Shown here: positions 16,072 through 23,352 of the stretch, one piece after another
Position numbering within the stretch: the stretch's first letter is position 1
Layout: every line of letters starts with the position of its first letter
Assembly (NCBI GenBank): GCA_022561635.1
Contig: JADFQV010000015.1
Span: forward strand, 1-40,682
From: Chloroflexota bacterium
Lineage (GTDB): Bacteria; Chloroflexota; Dehalococcoidia; SM23-28-2; RBG-16-64-32
Length of the DNA stretch: 40,682 bases
Direction of reading: 5' to 3'
Notes under the pieces: model-generated
Seen by the model: only the letters and a program-made list of their open reading frames with translations
What the model was told of the DNA's origin: nothing
Database searches by the model: none
Position numbers and translations under genes: made by a program

Positions 16072-16563
16072 ATGTCCACCAGAGCGCCGAAGAAGACGCA
16101 GGCCGTTCGCCTGCTGGAGTCGAAGAGGATCACGCACCGGGTGGCGGTCTACGACGACGCGGGCGAGTTCCATACGGGCGAGGAGGCACCGGCGCTCATC
16201 GGGGCGCCGGTGGAGACCGTCTACAAAACGCTCGTCGTGCTGCGCGACCCACCGGCCGGACGGCCGATGCTGTTGATCGTTCCGGTGGCCAGGCAGGCGA
16301 ACCTGAAGACGCTGGCTGCGGCGCTGGGCGAGAAGCGGCTGCGGATGGCAACTCAGAGAGAGGCGGAGACGTTGACGGGCATGCAGGCCGGCGGCATTTC
16401 GGCGCTGGCTGTGCCGGCCGGTCGCTTCGACGTCCTGATCGACGAGGCGGCACGGTCGCTGGAGATGATCCACGTCAGCGCCGGCGCGCGCGGGATGGAC
16501 GTCGAGCTGGCGGTGGCCGACCTCGTGCGGCTGACAGACGCGAGCTATACGATGGCGACTTAG
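16072..16563 (+). CDS. ybaK: YbaK/EbsC-type aminoacyl-tRNA deacylase
   Basis: 163 aa, the whole YbaK/ProX fold: KTQAVRLLESKRITHRV at the N-terminus, the conserved VYKTLVVL with the catalytic lysine, LLIVPVARQANLKTLA, and the GGISALAVP glycine loop near the end. The family hydrolyses mischarged Cys-tRNA(Pro) or Ala-tRNA(Pro). Leaderless-type start. The next gene begins 9 nt after the stop with a GGAGG ribosome binding site. Confidence 0.9.
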   Translation: MSTRAPKKTQAVRLLESKRITHRVAVYDDAGEFHTGEEAPALIGAPVETVYKTLVVLRDPPAGRPMLLIVPVARQANLKTLAAALGEKRLRMATQREAETLTGMQAGGISALAVPAGRFDVLIDEAARSLEMIHVSAGARGMDVELAVADLVRLTDASYTMAT

Positions 16564-16572
16564 GAGGATGCG

Positions 16573-16875
16573 ATGTTTGTAGCGATGAACAACTTCAAGG
16601 TGAACGCAGGCCGCGAGGACGATTTCGAGAAGCAGTGGCGCGAACGTGAGACGTTCCTCGAGGGCGTCCCCGGCTTCGTGGAGTTCATGCTGCTGAAGAG
16701 CGACAAGACCGGCGACTACATCAGCCACACGACGTGGAAGGACCGGCAGTCGTTCATGGACTGGACGCAGAGCGAGGCGTTCGCCAAGGGCCACCGCCAG
16801 GGGTCGGTCGCCGGCGTGCTGGAGGGGCCACCGGTGATCGGTCTGTTCGAGGCGGTGCTGGTGGCGACGGCCTAG
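16573..16875 (+). CDS. IsdG-like antibiotic-biosynthesis-monooxygenase (ABM) family protein, probable heme-degrading type
   Basis: 100 aa ferredoxin-like alpha+beta barrel. The IsdG/MhuD catalytic triad Asn-Trp-His can be read at N6/N7 (FVAMNNFKV), W55 (HTTWKDRQSFMDW) and H74 (FAKGHRQ) with the spacing of the family, and VPGFVEFMLLKSD matches the preceding strand. This supports cofactor-free heme breakdown releasing iron, though ABM proteins also include quinone-forming monooxygenases. GGAGG 4 nt before ATG. Its TAG stop overlaps the TAG stop of the convergent crotonase gene (CTAG, 16872-16875). Confidence 0.72.
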   Translation: MFVAMNNFKVNAGREDDFEKQWRERETFLEGVPGFVEFMLLKSDKTGDYISHTTWKDRQSFMDWTQSEAFAKGHRQGSVAGVLEGPPVIGLFEAVLVATA

Positions 16876-17690
16876 GCCTGGTTGAAGCGCGGCTCGCGCT
16901 TCTCGATGAAGGCGCGCACGAACTCCTTGTGCGCCGGGCCCTTCTGGATGCGGACTAGCGTCCGGTTCTCTTCCGCCACGACGGCGTCGATGTCCTGCTC
17001 GACCATGTGACGGTGGATCATGCGCTTGCCCTCGATCACACATTCAAGTGGGTTGGCGGCGATCATATTGGCGACGCTCATCGCCTCGTCCATCAGGCGG
17101 TCGGGCGCGACGACGTCGTTGACGAGGCCCATCTGTACGGCCTCCTCGGCCTCGATGATGCGCGCGGTGAGGACGAGGTCGAGCGCGTTGGGCAGGCCGA
17201 CGATCTGCGCGAGATAGGTCGTGCTGGCCACCTCCGGCGTGATGCCGACGCGGATGAAGCGCATCGAGAAGCGGGCCTTCTCGGAGGCGATGCGGATGTC
17301 CATCGGCAGGGTCATCGTGAGCCCGACGCCGATGGATGCGCCGTTGACAGCGGCGATCAGGGGCTTGGAGCGGCGAAGGAAGGCGGCGAGGTGCTCTTCG
17401 CGGCGGGGCGGCGGGTCGGGATCGCTGCGCTGGCCGTTGCCGGACTCGCGGTTCTCGATGCTGCGGTTGAAGCCTTTGACGTCGGCGCCGGCGCAGAAGC
17501 CGCGCCCAGCGCCGGTGACGACGATGGCGCCGACGCCCGGATCCTGGTTACAGGCCTCGATGGCGTCGATGATCTCGTCGCCCATGGCGTAAGTCCAGGC
17601 GTTCAGCCTATCGGGCCGGTTGAGCGTGATCAGGCCGACGCGGTCTCGCTGCTCGAAGAGAATGTACTCGTAAGATTTGGCGTTCACCAT
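16872..17690 (-). CDS. Enoyl-CoA hydratase/isomerase (crotonase) family protein, probably an isomerase
   Basis: 272 aa; start at MVNAKSYEYILFEQ preceded by AAGGAGG, and the track's 361-aa version has a shadow N-terminus. Crotonase landmarks: LNRPDRLNAW, oxyanion-hole GRGFCAGADVKGF and NGASIGVGLTMTL. Both canonical hydratase glutamates are absent: the E144 position is in GVGLTM (Thr) and the FGQPE position reads FSMRF. A glutamate is present in GITPEVAST, where Eci1-type delta3,delta2-enoyl-CoA isomerases carry theirs. An isomerase or other CoA-ester rearranging activity is therefore more likely than hydration. The C-terminal IQKGPAHKEFVRAFIEKREPRF is complete. Confidence 0.85.
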   Translation of the reverse strand: MVNAKSYEYILFEQRDRVGLITLNRPDRLNAWTYAMGDEIIDAIEACNQDPGVGAIVVTGAGRGFCAGADVKGFNRSIENRESGNGQRSDPDPPPRREEHLAAFLRRSKPLIAAVNGASIGVGLTMTLPMDIRIASEKARFSMRFIRVGITPEVASTTYLAQIVGLPNALDLVLTARIIEAEEAVQMGLVNDVVAPDRLMDEAMSVANMIAANPLECVIEGKRMIHRHMVEQDIDAVVAEENRTLVRIQKGPAHKEFVRAFIEKREPRFNQA

Positions 17691-17716
17691 GGGCGCCTCC
17701 TTCAGCTTGCGGGGCG

Positions 17717-17745
17717 ATGATAGTGCGCGTGGCGGCGATTGACAA
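17717..17745 (-). promoter_or_regulatory. Sigma70-type promoter of the crotonase gene
   Basis: TTGTCA (17740-17745), 17-nt spacer, TATCAT (17717-17722), then about 20 nt of leader containing AAGGAGG. This one is an ordinary leadered promoter. Confidence 0.7.
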
Positions 17746-17784
17746 GTGCCCTGTTGCGCCGGGCAGAGTAATCTCGGCGGACGG

Positions 17785-18180
17785 TCAGGCCCAGAAGTCC
17801 TCGACGTGGTCGAGGTCCCAGACGAACTCCGTGAACTCAACGGCCACGCCGTCGCGAATCTGGACACGCAGGGCCGTCGGATTGTGGAGACGCTTGCCGT
17901 TGCGCTGGCCGCGGCCGGTGAAGAGGACGACAGCGTTGTCGTCGCTGGCGGTGACATCTTCGAGTTCGAGGGCGAAGGTGCCGTCGGTGAGCACCATCAC
18001 CCGCGTGAGGAAGGCGACGATGGCATCGCGGCCCCGGTGCTCGCCGGCGAGTTGACCGCGGCGACCGGGAAAGCGCCAGACAGCGTCGTCGGCTATAGCC
18101 GCCTGGATGGCGGCAACGTCGCGGCTGCCGAGCGCCTCGAAGAGAGCCCGGACAAGAGCGGCGTTGGCGTGCTGTGGCAT
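17785..18180 (-). CDS. SnoaL-like / NTF2-fold protein
   Basis: 131 aa. ALVRALFEALGSRDVAAIQAAIADDAVWRFPG is the standard SnoaL N-terminal helix pair and strand, followed by GRDAIVAFLTRVM and the cone-forming strands ending VDWDL-like FVWDLDHVEDFW. The fold serves polyketide cyclases, ketosteroid isomerases and many uncharacterised small-molecule enzymes, so substrate is unknown. The ATG lies just 6 nt from a TATCCT box with a good -35, without a Shine-Dalgarno. Confidence 0.8.
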   Translation of the reverse strand: MPQHANAALVRALFEALGSRDVAAIQAAIADDAVWRFPGRRGQLAGEHRGRDAIVAFLTRVMVLTDGTFALELEDVTASDDNAVVLFTGRGQRNGKRLHNPTALRVQIRDGVAVEFTEFVWDLDHVEDFWA

Positions 18181-18186
18181 GGCAAG

Positions 18187-18215
18187 AGGATAAGCGTGGG
18201 GTAGGCGCGGAACAA
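18187..18215 (-). promoter_or_regulatory. Leaderless promoter of the SnoaL-like gene
   Basis: TTGTTC (18210-18215), 17-nt spacer, TATCCT (18187-18192), then CTTGCC and the ATG. The predicted start of transcription coincides with the start codon. Confidence 0.65.
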
Positions 18216-18296
18216 GGCGGCTGGCGGGTGGCGATCGGGGTGCTGGGAATAGGCCCGTTTGCGCCGTTCTGCGGGCGATTCAGGGCGTCGCGAGAG

Positions 18297-18302
18297 TATA
18301 AT
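18297..18302 (+). promoter_or_regulatory. -10 box upstream of the Re-citrate-synthase-like gene
   Basis: Perfect TATAAT, 36 nt before ATG 18339. No -35 is recognisable 16-18 nt upstream. Confidence 0.45.
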
Positions 18303-18338
18303 ATGGAGATGGATATTGTACCTAGTATGGATGGGTAG

Positions 18339-19706
18339 ATGGTAACGAAGCACTCAGTGAACGAGGACCGTGTCTACTACAACTTCGACGGGCAGATGCC
18401 GCCGGTCACCCTCGAAGACGAAGCCGCGCCGCTGCCGGTCACGGACGTCGAACCGAAGCTACTGACCGATACGACGCTGCGCGACGGTGCGCAGGACGCC
18501 CGCTTCGCGTTCTTCCCCAACGAGGCGCGCCTCAAATACGTCGACCTGCTGCACCTGCTGGACAACGGCAGCGGCCGCATTCACGCGATCGAGACGTTCA
18601 TCTACCAGAAGCGAGACCTGTGGGTGCTGGAGAAGCTGCTGGAACGCGGCTACGAGTACCCGCAGATCACGACCTGGATCCGCGCCAACCCGAAGGACGT
18701 CAAGGAGCTTTACGCGGCGACGGAAGGCCGCATCAAAGAGACGGGCATGCTGGCGTCGGCATCGGACCACCACATCTTCGACAAGCTGGGCTTCCGCACG
18801 AAGGCGGAAGCGATCGAGAAGTATCTGAAGCCGATCATGACGGCGCTGGATCACGACATTACGCCGCGGGTACATCTGGAAGACGCGACGCGCGCCGACA
18901 TCTACGGCTGGGTGATCCCGTTCATCCAGACGGTGCTGGACCACACCGAGGGCCGCGCCAAGTTCCGCATCTGCGACACGATCGGCTGGGGCATCCCGGA
19001 CGCTCACGCGGCGATGCCGCAGGGCATCCCGAAGCTGGTCTCGACGCTCTACCGCGAGACGGGCGCGGAGCTGGAGTTCCACGGTCACAACGACTTCGGC
19101 GTGGCGACGGCGAACTCGATCGCCGCCTGGCGCTACGGCTGCCGCAAGGTGAACGTGGCGTTCGCGGGGCTGGGTGAGCGCACCGGCAATACGTCGCTGG
19201 AGCAGATGCTGCTCAGCTACATCCGCCTCTACGGTGACCCGGGCTTCGACCTCACCATCCTGCCTCAGATGAGGGCGCTGGTGGAGGAGTCGCTGACGGG
19301 CGTCGCCCTCAACGCGCCGGTGATCGGTGAGGTGTTCACGACGCAGGCCGGCATCCACCAGGCAGGCCTGGAGCGCCAGGCTGACGCCCCGGGGGGGCTG
19401 ATCTACCTGGCGTACGATCCGGCGCTCGTCGGCAGCGAAGGCGCTGAACGGCACCTCGTGGGCGCGCTGAGCGGTTCCGAGGGCATCGTGGCGATTCTCA
19501 ACGAAGAGGCGGAGAAGCGCGGCGTGGAGCAGCGGTTCTCGTCGATGAGCCGAGTCGTCAAGGAGATCTACGACCGCGTGCAGGAAGCCTACGACGGCCG
19601 CTATGACGAGGCGAGCGACCGCTGGGTGGACTACCGCGAGGGGTTCTTCAAGCCGGACGAGATCTGGCAGATCGCGGCCGAATCGCTCGGCCTGGACAAG
19701 GAGTAG
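18339..19706 (+). CDS. DRE-TIM metallolyase, Re-citrate-synthase-like
   Basis: 455 aa. The DRE-TIM signature TDTTLRDGAQ (43-52) and metal ligands in EFHGHNDFG (H248, H250, N251) show a Claisen-type acyl-CoA condensing or cleaving enzyme related to 2-isopropylmalate and homocitrate synthases. Internal blocks such as TTWIRANPKD, KETGMLASASDHHIFDKLGF, VHLEDATRADIYGW and GLGERTGNTSLEQML follow the clostridial Re-citrate synthase pattern as I remember it rather than LeuA. No LeuA regulatory domain is present. It may make citrate or a related alpha-hydroxy diacid from a 2-oxoacid and acetyl-CoA. The KAS III gene follows after 30 nt and is likely co-transcribed. Confidence 0.78.
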   Translation: MVTKHSVNEDRVYYNFDGQMPPVTLEDEAAPLPVTDVEPKLLTDTTLRDGAQDARFAFFPNEARLKYVDLLHLLDNGSGRIHAIETFIYQKRDLWVLEKLLERGYEYPQITTWIRANPKDVKELYAATEGRIKETGMLASASDHHIFDKLGFRTKAEAIEKYLKPIMTALDHDITPRVHLEDATRADIYGWVIPFIQTVLDHTEGRAKFRICDTIGWGIPDAHAAMPQGIPKLVSTLYRETGAELEFHGHNDFGVATANSIAAWRYGCRKVNVAFAGLGERTGNTSLEQMLLSYIRLYGDPGFDLTILPQMRALVEESLTGVALNAPVIGEVFTTQAGIHQAGLERQADAPGGLIYLAYDPALVGSEGAERHLVGALSGSEGIVAILNEEAEKRGVEQRFSSMSRVVKEIYDRVQEAYDGRYDEASDRWVDYREGFFKPDEIWQIAAESLGLDKE

Positions 19707-19736
19707 CGCCCGGAGCCGCCCGCTCGAGAGGCTGAG

Positions 19737-20918
19737 ATGAAACGCCGATACGCCGAAATCGCCGGTTGGGGGATGTATGTGCCGCCGCGCGTCGTGCCGA
19801 ACGACACGTTCGTGACGATGGGGCTGGACACGACCGACGAGTGGATCTCCTCTCGCACGGGAATCGAGCGCCGCCGCGTCGTAGGAGCGGACGAGGCGAC
19901 GTCTGACATGGCGACGAAGGCCGCGGTGCAGGCGATGGCCGTGGCCGGCCTGCACTCCGGAGACATTGACCTGGTTATCGTAGCGACGTGCACGCCGGAC
20001 CATGTGATGCCGGCAACAGCTTCCATAGTGCAGGACCGCCTGGGGATGCTGAACGCCGGCGCGATGGACTTGAACGCCGCTTGCTCTGGCTTCGTCTACG
20101 CGCTGTCCACGGGTGCGGCGCTGATTGAGTCGGGCCGCGCCAAGCACGTGCTGGTGATCGGCGCGGACGAGCTTTCGATCTACCTTGACTGGAAGGACCG
20201 CAGTACGTGCGTGCTCTTCGGAGACGGCGCGGGCGCGGTCGTGCTGAGCAGGGCGAAGGAGCCGGGGATCATGGCCTCGACGACGGGTTCGGACGGCTCA
20301 GGCGCCGGACTCCTGACGATCAAGGGAGCGTCGCGACGGCGGGCAAGCAGCAACGGCGCCCCCGGCGGATCAGCCAACGGCACTGAAGAAGCCCCGAACG
20401 GTGAGGCTACTGTCACCGAGGACGGCTACTTAACGATGAACGGCGCACAGATCTTCCGCTGGGCGACGCAGATCATGCCACGCGCGGCGGAAGAAGTGAT
20501 GGCGTCCTCCGGACTGAAGCCTGAGGATATCTCGCTGTTTATCCCGCACCAGGCCAACGATCGCATCATGAAGGCGAGCGCCAAGCGGTTGGGACTGCCA
20601 CCGGAGAAGGTTTTCTCTAACGTGCGCGAGTACGGGAACACGAGCGCAGCGTCGATCCCGATAGCGCTGTGCGAGGCGCTGAGCACCGGACGGGTGGACG
20701 TCGGGGACTATGTGGTGCTGAGCAGCTTTGGGGCCGGCCTGACATGGGCGGCGCTGGCGCTGCGCTGGTCGGTACCGATCCCCAGCCACGTGGGGCCGTG
20801 GAAGCCGATCCGGCGGCAGGTCGAGTCCCGCATGGCGGCCGTACGGTCTGTGCTGCGGCGCGGTGAACGCTCAGTGCGCACGCGGATCGATAAAACGCTC
20901 GGCAAGAGCGAAGACTAG
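19737..20918 (+). CDS. fabH: Beta-ketoacyl-ACP synthase III (FabH-like) with insertion and C-terminal extension
   Basis: 393 aa, about 70 longer than FabH. Catalytic triad intact: C116 (LNAACSGFVYAL), H271 (IPHQANDRI) and N301 (YGNTSAASIP); RTGIERR is also conserved. Between the two thiolase halves lies a low-complexity insert of about 30 residues (199-230, rich in Ser, Gly, Asn, Glu). A basic tail (about 345-393, WKPIRRQVESRMAAVRSVLRRGERSVRTRI) follows the core. It may start fatty-acid synthesis or join a CoA substrate from its neighbour. Distance from the fab cluster at 4435-6840 suggests a separate role. TAG stop overlaps the convergent cysS stop in CTAG. Confidence 0.88.
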   Translation: MKRRYAEIAGWGMYVPPRVVPNDTFVTMGLDTTDEWISSRTGIERRRVVGADEATSDMATKAAVQAMAVAGLHSGDIDLVIVATCTPDHVMPATASIVQDRLGMLNAGAMDLNAACSGFVYALSTGAALIESGRAKHVLVIGADELSIYLDWKDRSTCVLFGDGAGAVVLSRAKEPGIMASTTGSDGSGAGLLTIKGASRRRASSNGAPGGSANGTEEAPNGEATVTEDGYLTMNGAQIFRWATQIMPRAAEEVMASSGLKPEDISLFIPHQANDRIMKASAKRLGLPPEKVFSNVREYGNTSAASIPIALCEALSTGRVDVGDYVVLSSFGAGLTWAALALRWSVPIPSHVGPWKPIRRQVESRMAAVRSVLRRGERSVRTRIDKTLGKSED

Positions 20919-23065
20919 CGCTTGCGCGCGGCAAACTCTTTGTGGCCGCCCCACTTGTGCAGGAAGCGGTAGAAGTTGCGCTTGCTCAGGCGCTCGCGCT
21001 CGTCAGGGGGCGTTGCCAGCCACTCAACGTGGTCGTGACGAATGACGGGCAGGTCTGTGTCGATGACGGCGCGGTAGCCGTGGCTGCGGATGGCGTAGCT
21101 GAAGTCGAGGTCAAGGTGCCGATAGAAGCGGAATTTTTCGTCCAGCAGGCCGACCTTTCGGAGCACGTCGCGGCGGAACGCCATGAGATAGCCCTCAACC
21201 GCGTCGACATCGCCGGACGACTCCGCTTCGTCGAAGCTGCGCATATCGTCGGTGACGACGCCCCAGCGGCCGGCGACGCCGATCGTCTCGTCCTCGAGTA
21301 GCGGGCGGAGCGCGGCGAAGAGATCGCCCGTAACCTCGACGCTGGTGTCGAGGATGACGAGGCAGCGGCCGCGCGCCTGGCGAAGCGCCACGTTGCGGCC
21401 GGCAGCGCTGCCCAGGAAGTGGTCGGCACGGAAGAAGCGCAGCTGCTCGTCGTCAGCCGTGGCATCGTCCCCCAGCGGCTCGCACTCCTCCACGAAGCCG
21501 TTGTCGACCACGATCACCTCGCCCGCGTCGCCGAGCCAGGCCCGGGCCGAAGAGACACAGCGCTGAAGCTCCTCACAGCCGCGCCGGGCGACGATAGCGA
21601 CCGTGAAGTCGAGGTCTGGGGTCTCGTCCAGGCGCGAGCTGACGTCCGCGCTGGAAGCAAGGTTGCCGTCGTCGTGCTTCCAGGCCGGGATCGGCAGCAC
21701 GGTGGTGCCAGGCCGGTCGTCGCGCACCTCCAGCCCCATGTCGGTGATGCGATCGCGGATGCCATCGGCGGCGCCCCAGTGGCTGGCCCTGCGGTGTTCG
21801 TGGCGCTCACGTATCAGTTTGGCAACCTCGTCGGTCACTGGCGGCACGGGTGGCGCCGTGGCCAGATCGAGACCGAGGAGGCGGTCGAAGTCCATGAGCA
21901 GCTCTCGCTTGATGGCGCCGGGCAGACGTGAGCGGGCGACGCTCCAGGCGACGGCGAGGGCGGCCGGGATGTTGAGACCGTCGCGGGCGGCGGCCCAGAA
22001 GGCGGCGCGCAGCTTGTCGCCCTCGGCGCGGGCCTTCTTGGTCAGGCGGCCGCTGGGGCCGTGCGTGGCGGCGCGCAGGCGGTTGAGGCCGCGCTGGGCG
22101 GCGCGAAGGGAAGACGGTGTGAAGTTGAGGCGCGTCCCGTAGTGGGCGTTGGCGCAGAGGTAGCGGAAAGCGAGCGGGTCGAAGCCGCGGCGCTGGAGGT
22201 CTGAGATGAGGTAGACGTTGCCGGTGGACTTGGCCATCTTGACGCCGTCGACGAGCAGGTGCTGGCCGTGCACCCAGCGACGGACGTGCTGATGGCCGAG
22301 TACAGACTCGCTCTGGGCGATCTCATCCTCGTGGTGCGGGAAGATGTTGTCGACGCCGCCGGTATGGAAGTCGATCTCGTCGCCCAGAACCGAGGCGACG
22401 ATGGCGGAGCATTCAATGTGCCAGCCGGGGAAGCCGTCGCCCCAGGGGCTCTCCCATTTCAGCGCGCGGCCGGGCTCGGCGGCCTTCCAGAGGGCGAAGT
22501 CGCGAGGGTCGCGCTTGAGCGGGTCGGGTTCGGCCCGGTCGCCCTCCTGCAGGTCTTCCGACTGCTGATGAGAGAGCTTGCCGTAGCCGGGAAAGCTGCC
22601 GACGCTGAAGTAGACGTTGCCGCCGGCCTCGTAGGCGCAGGAGGAGTCGACGAGCGCTTTCACCATCTCGACCATCGCCGGGACGTACTCTGTCGCCTTC
22701 GGGAAGTCGCCGGCGGGAAGGATGTTCAGCTTCGCCTCGTCTTCGAGGAAGGCGTCGGTGTAAAAGCGGGCGATCTCCGCGGCCGGCTTGCCTTCAGCGC
22801 GGGCGGCGACGATGATCCGGTCCTCTTCTTGAGCGAGCTGGCCCGCGCGCATGTGGCCGACGTCTGTGATGTTCTTGACGTGGTGCACTGTGTATCCATC
22901 CGCTTCCAGCAGGCGGCGCAGCCAGTCTGCCATGAGGTACGAGCGCAGGTTGCCGATGTGGGCGTAGCGGTAGACGGTGGGCCCGCACGAGTAGAGGCTG
23001 ACGTGCCCCGATTGAAGCGGAGCAAACTCCTCTTTCTTGCGGGTCAGCGTGTCGTAAATGCGCAT
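20915..23065 (-). CDS. cysS: Cysteinyl-tRNA synthetase fused to a C-terminal GT2-type glycosyltransferase domain
   Basis: 716 aa starting MRIYDTLTRKKEEF; the track's 777-aa start is a shadow extension. Residues 1-460 are a complete CysRS: zinc ligands C27, C219, H244, E248, class I HIGN (36-39), KMAKS (276-280), and the CysRS tail ending in GIRDRITDMGLEVRDDRPGTTV. Then a short linker leads at about 487 into a GT2 fold: FTVAIVARRG..., EVIVVDNG, the nucleotide-sugar region AGRNVALRQARGRCLVILD, and FRFYRHLDLDFSYAIRSHGYRAV, like the ED-x-D-x-x-R catalytic stretch of GT2 enzymes. One uninterrupted frame joins them. A fusion of this kind is unfamiliar to me. It follows a thioredoxin-fold gene by 43 nt. 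Confidence 0.9.
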   Translation of the reverse strand: MRIYDTLTRKKEEFAPLQSGHVSLYSCGPTVYRYAHIGNLRSYLMADWLRRLLEADGYTVHHVKNITDVGHMRAGQLAQEEDRIIVAARAEGKPAAEIARFYTDAFLEDEAKLNILPAGDFPKATEYVPAMVEMVKALVDSSCAYEAGGNVYFSVGSFPGYGKLSHQQSEDLQEGDRAEPDPLKRDPRDFALWKAAEPGRALKWESPWGDGFPGWHIECSAIVASVLGDEIDFHTGGVDNIFPHHEDEIAQSESVLGHQHVRRWVHGQHLLVDGVKMAKSTGNVYLISDLQRRGFDPLAFRYLCANAHYGTRLNFTPSSLRAAQRGLNRLRAATHGPSGRLTKKARAEGDKLRAAFWAAARDGLNIPAALAVAWSVARSRLPGAIKRELLMDFDRLLGLDLATAPPVPPVTDEVAKLIRERHEHRRASHWGAADGIRDRITDMGLEVRDDRPGTTVLPIPAWKHDDGNLASSADVSSRLDETPDLDFTVAIVARRGCEELQRCVSSARAWLGDAGEVIVVDNGFVEECEPLGDDATADDEQLRFFRADHFLGSAAGRNVALRQARGRCLVILDTSVEVTGDLFAALRPLLEDETIGVAGRWGVVTDDMRSFDEAESSGDVDAVEGYLMAFRRDVLRKVGLLDEKFRFYRHLDLDFSYAIRSHGYRAVIDTDLPVIRHDHVEWLATPPDERERLSKRNFYRFLHKWGGHKEFAARKR

Positions 23066-23108
23066 GGCCGGGCGTTCGGAGCGCTCACGGCGCCCCTCAA
23101 GTGATCTC

Positions 23109-23318
23109 TCAACCGTGTTCGCCGTCCCACCCCAGTTCGACGCGGCCGTCCTCCCAAATGATGATGGGGACAGCCATGGCGTAGTCGAGCGCCTCTTCCC
23201 ACCAGTCGGCGTTCTCGTCCACGCGGCGCTCTTCGAAGTCGACTCCACGGTCGCGGAGAGCGACGAGGGCCTTGTCGCTGACTTCGCAGTTTTTCAGGGT
23301 GTAGACGGTGACGGACAC
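23109..23318 (-). CDS. Glutaredoxin-like small protein (single active-site cysteine)
   Basis: 69 aa from GTG 23316-23318 (SVTVYTLKNCEVSDKA), chosen over the track's TTG start because AAGGA lies 8 nt upstream. The beta-alpha-beta start VTVYTLKNC, the VDFEERRVDEN step and the cis-Pro MAVPIIIWEDG of glutaredoxin/NrdH folds are visible. Only one cysteine is present where CxxC is expected (CEVS), so it is monothiol. Length is short but complete. It precedes cysS on the same strand. Confidence 0.72.
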   Translation of the reverse strand: MSVTVYTLKNCEVSDKALVALRDRGVDFEERRVDENADWWEEALDYAMAVPIIIWEDGRVELGWDGEHG

Positions 23319-23352
23319 GGGCGATTCCTTCCGGGACAATCTTAGCAGGCCA

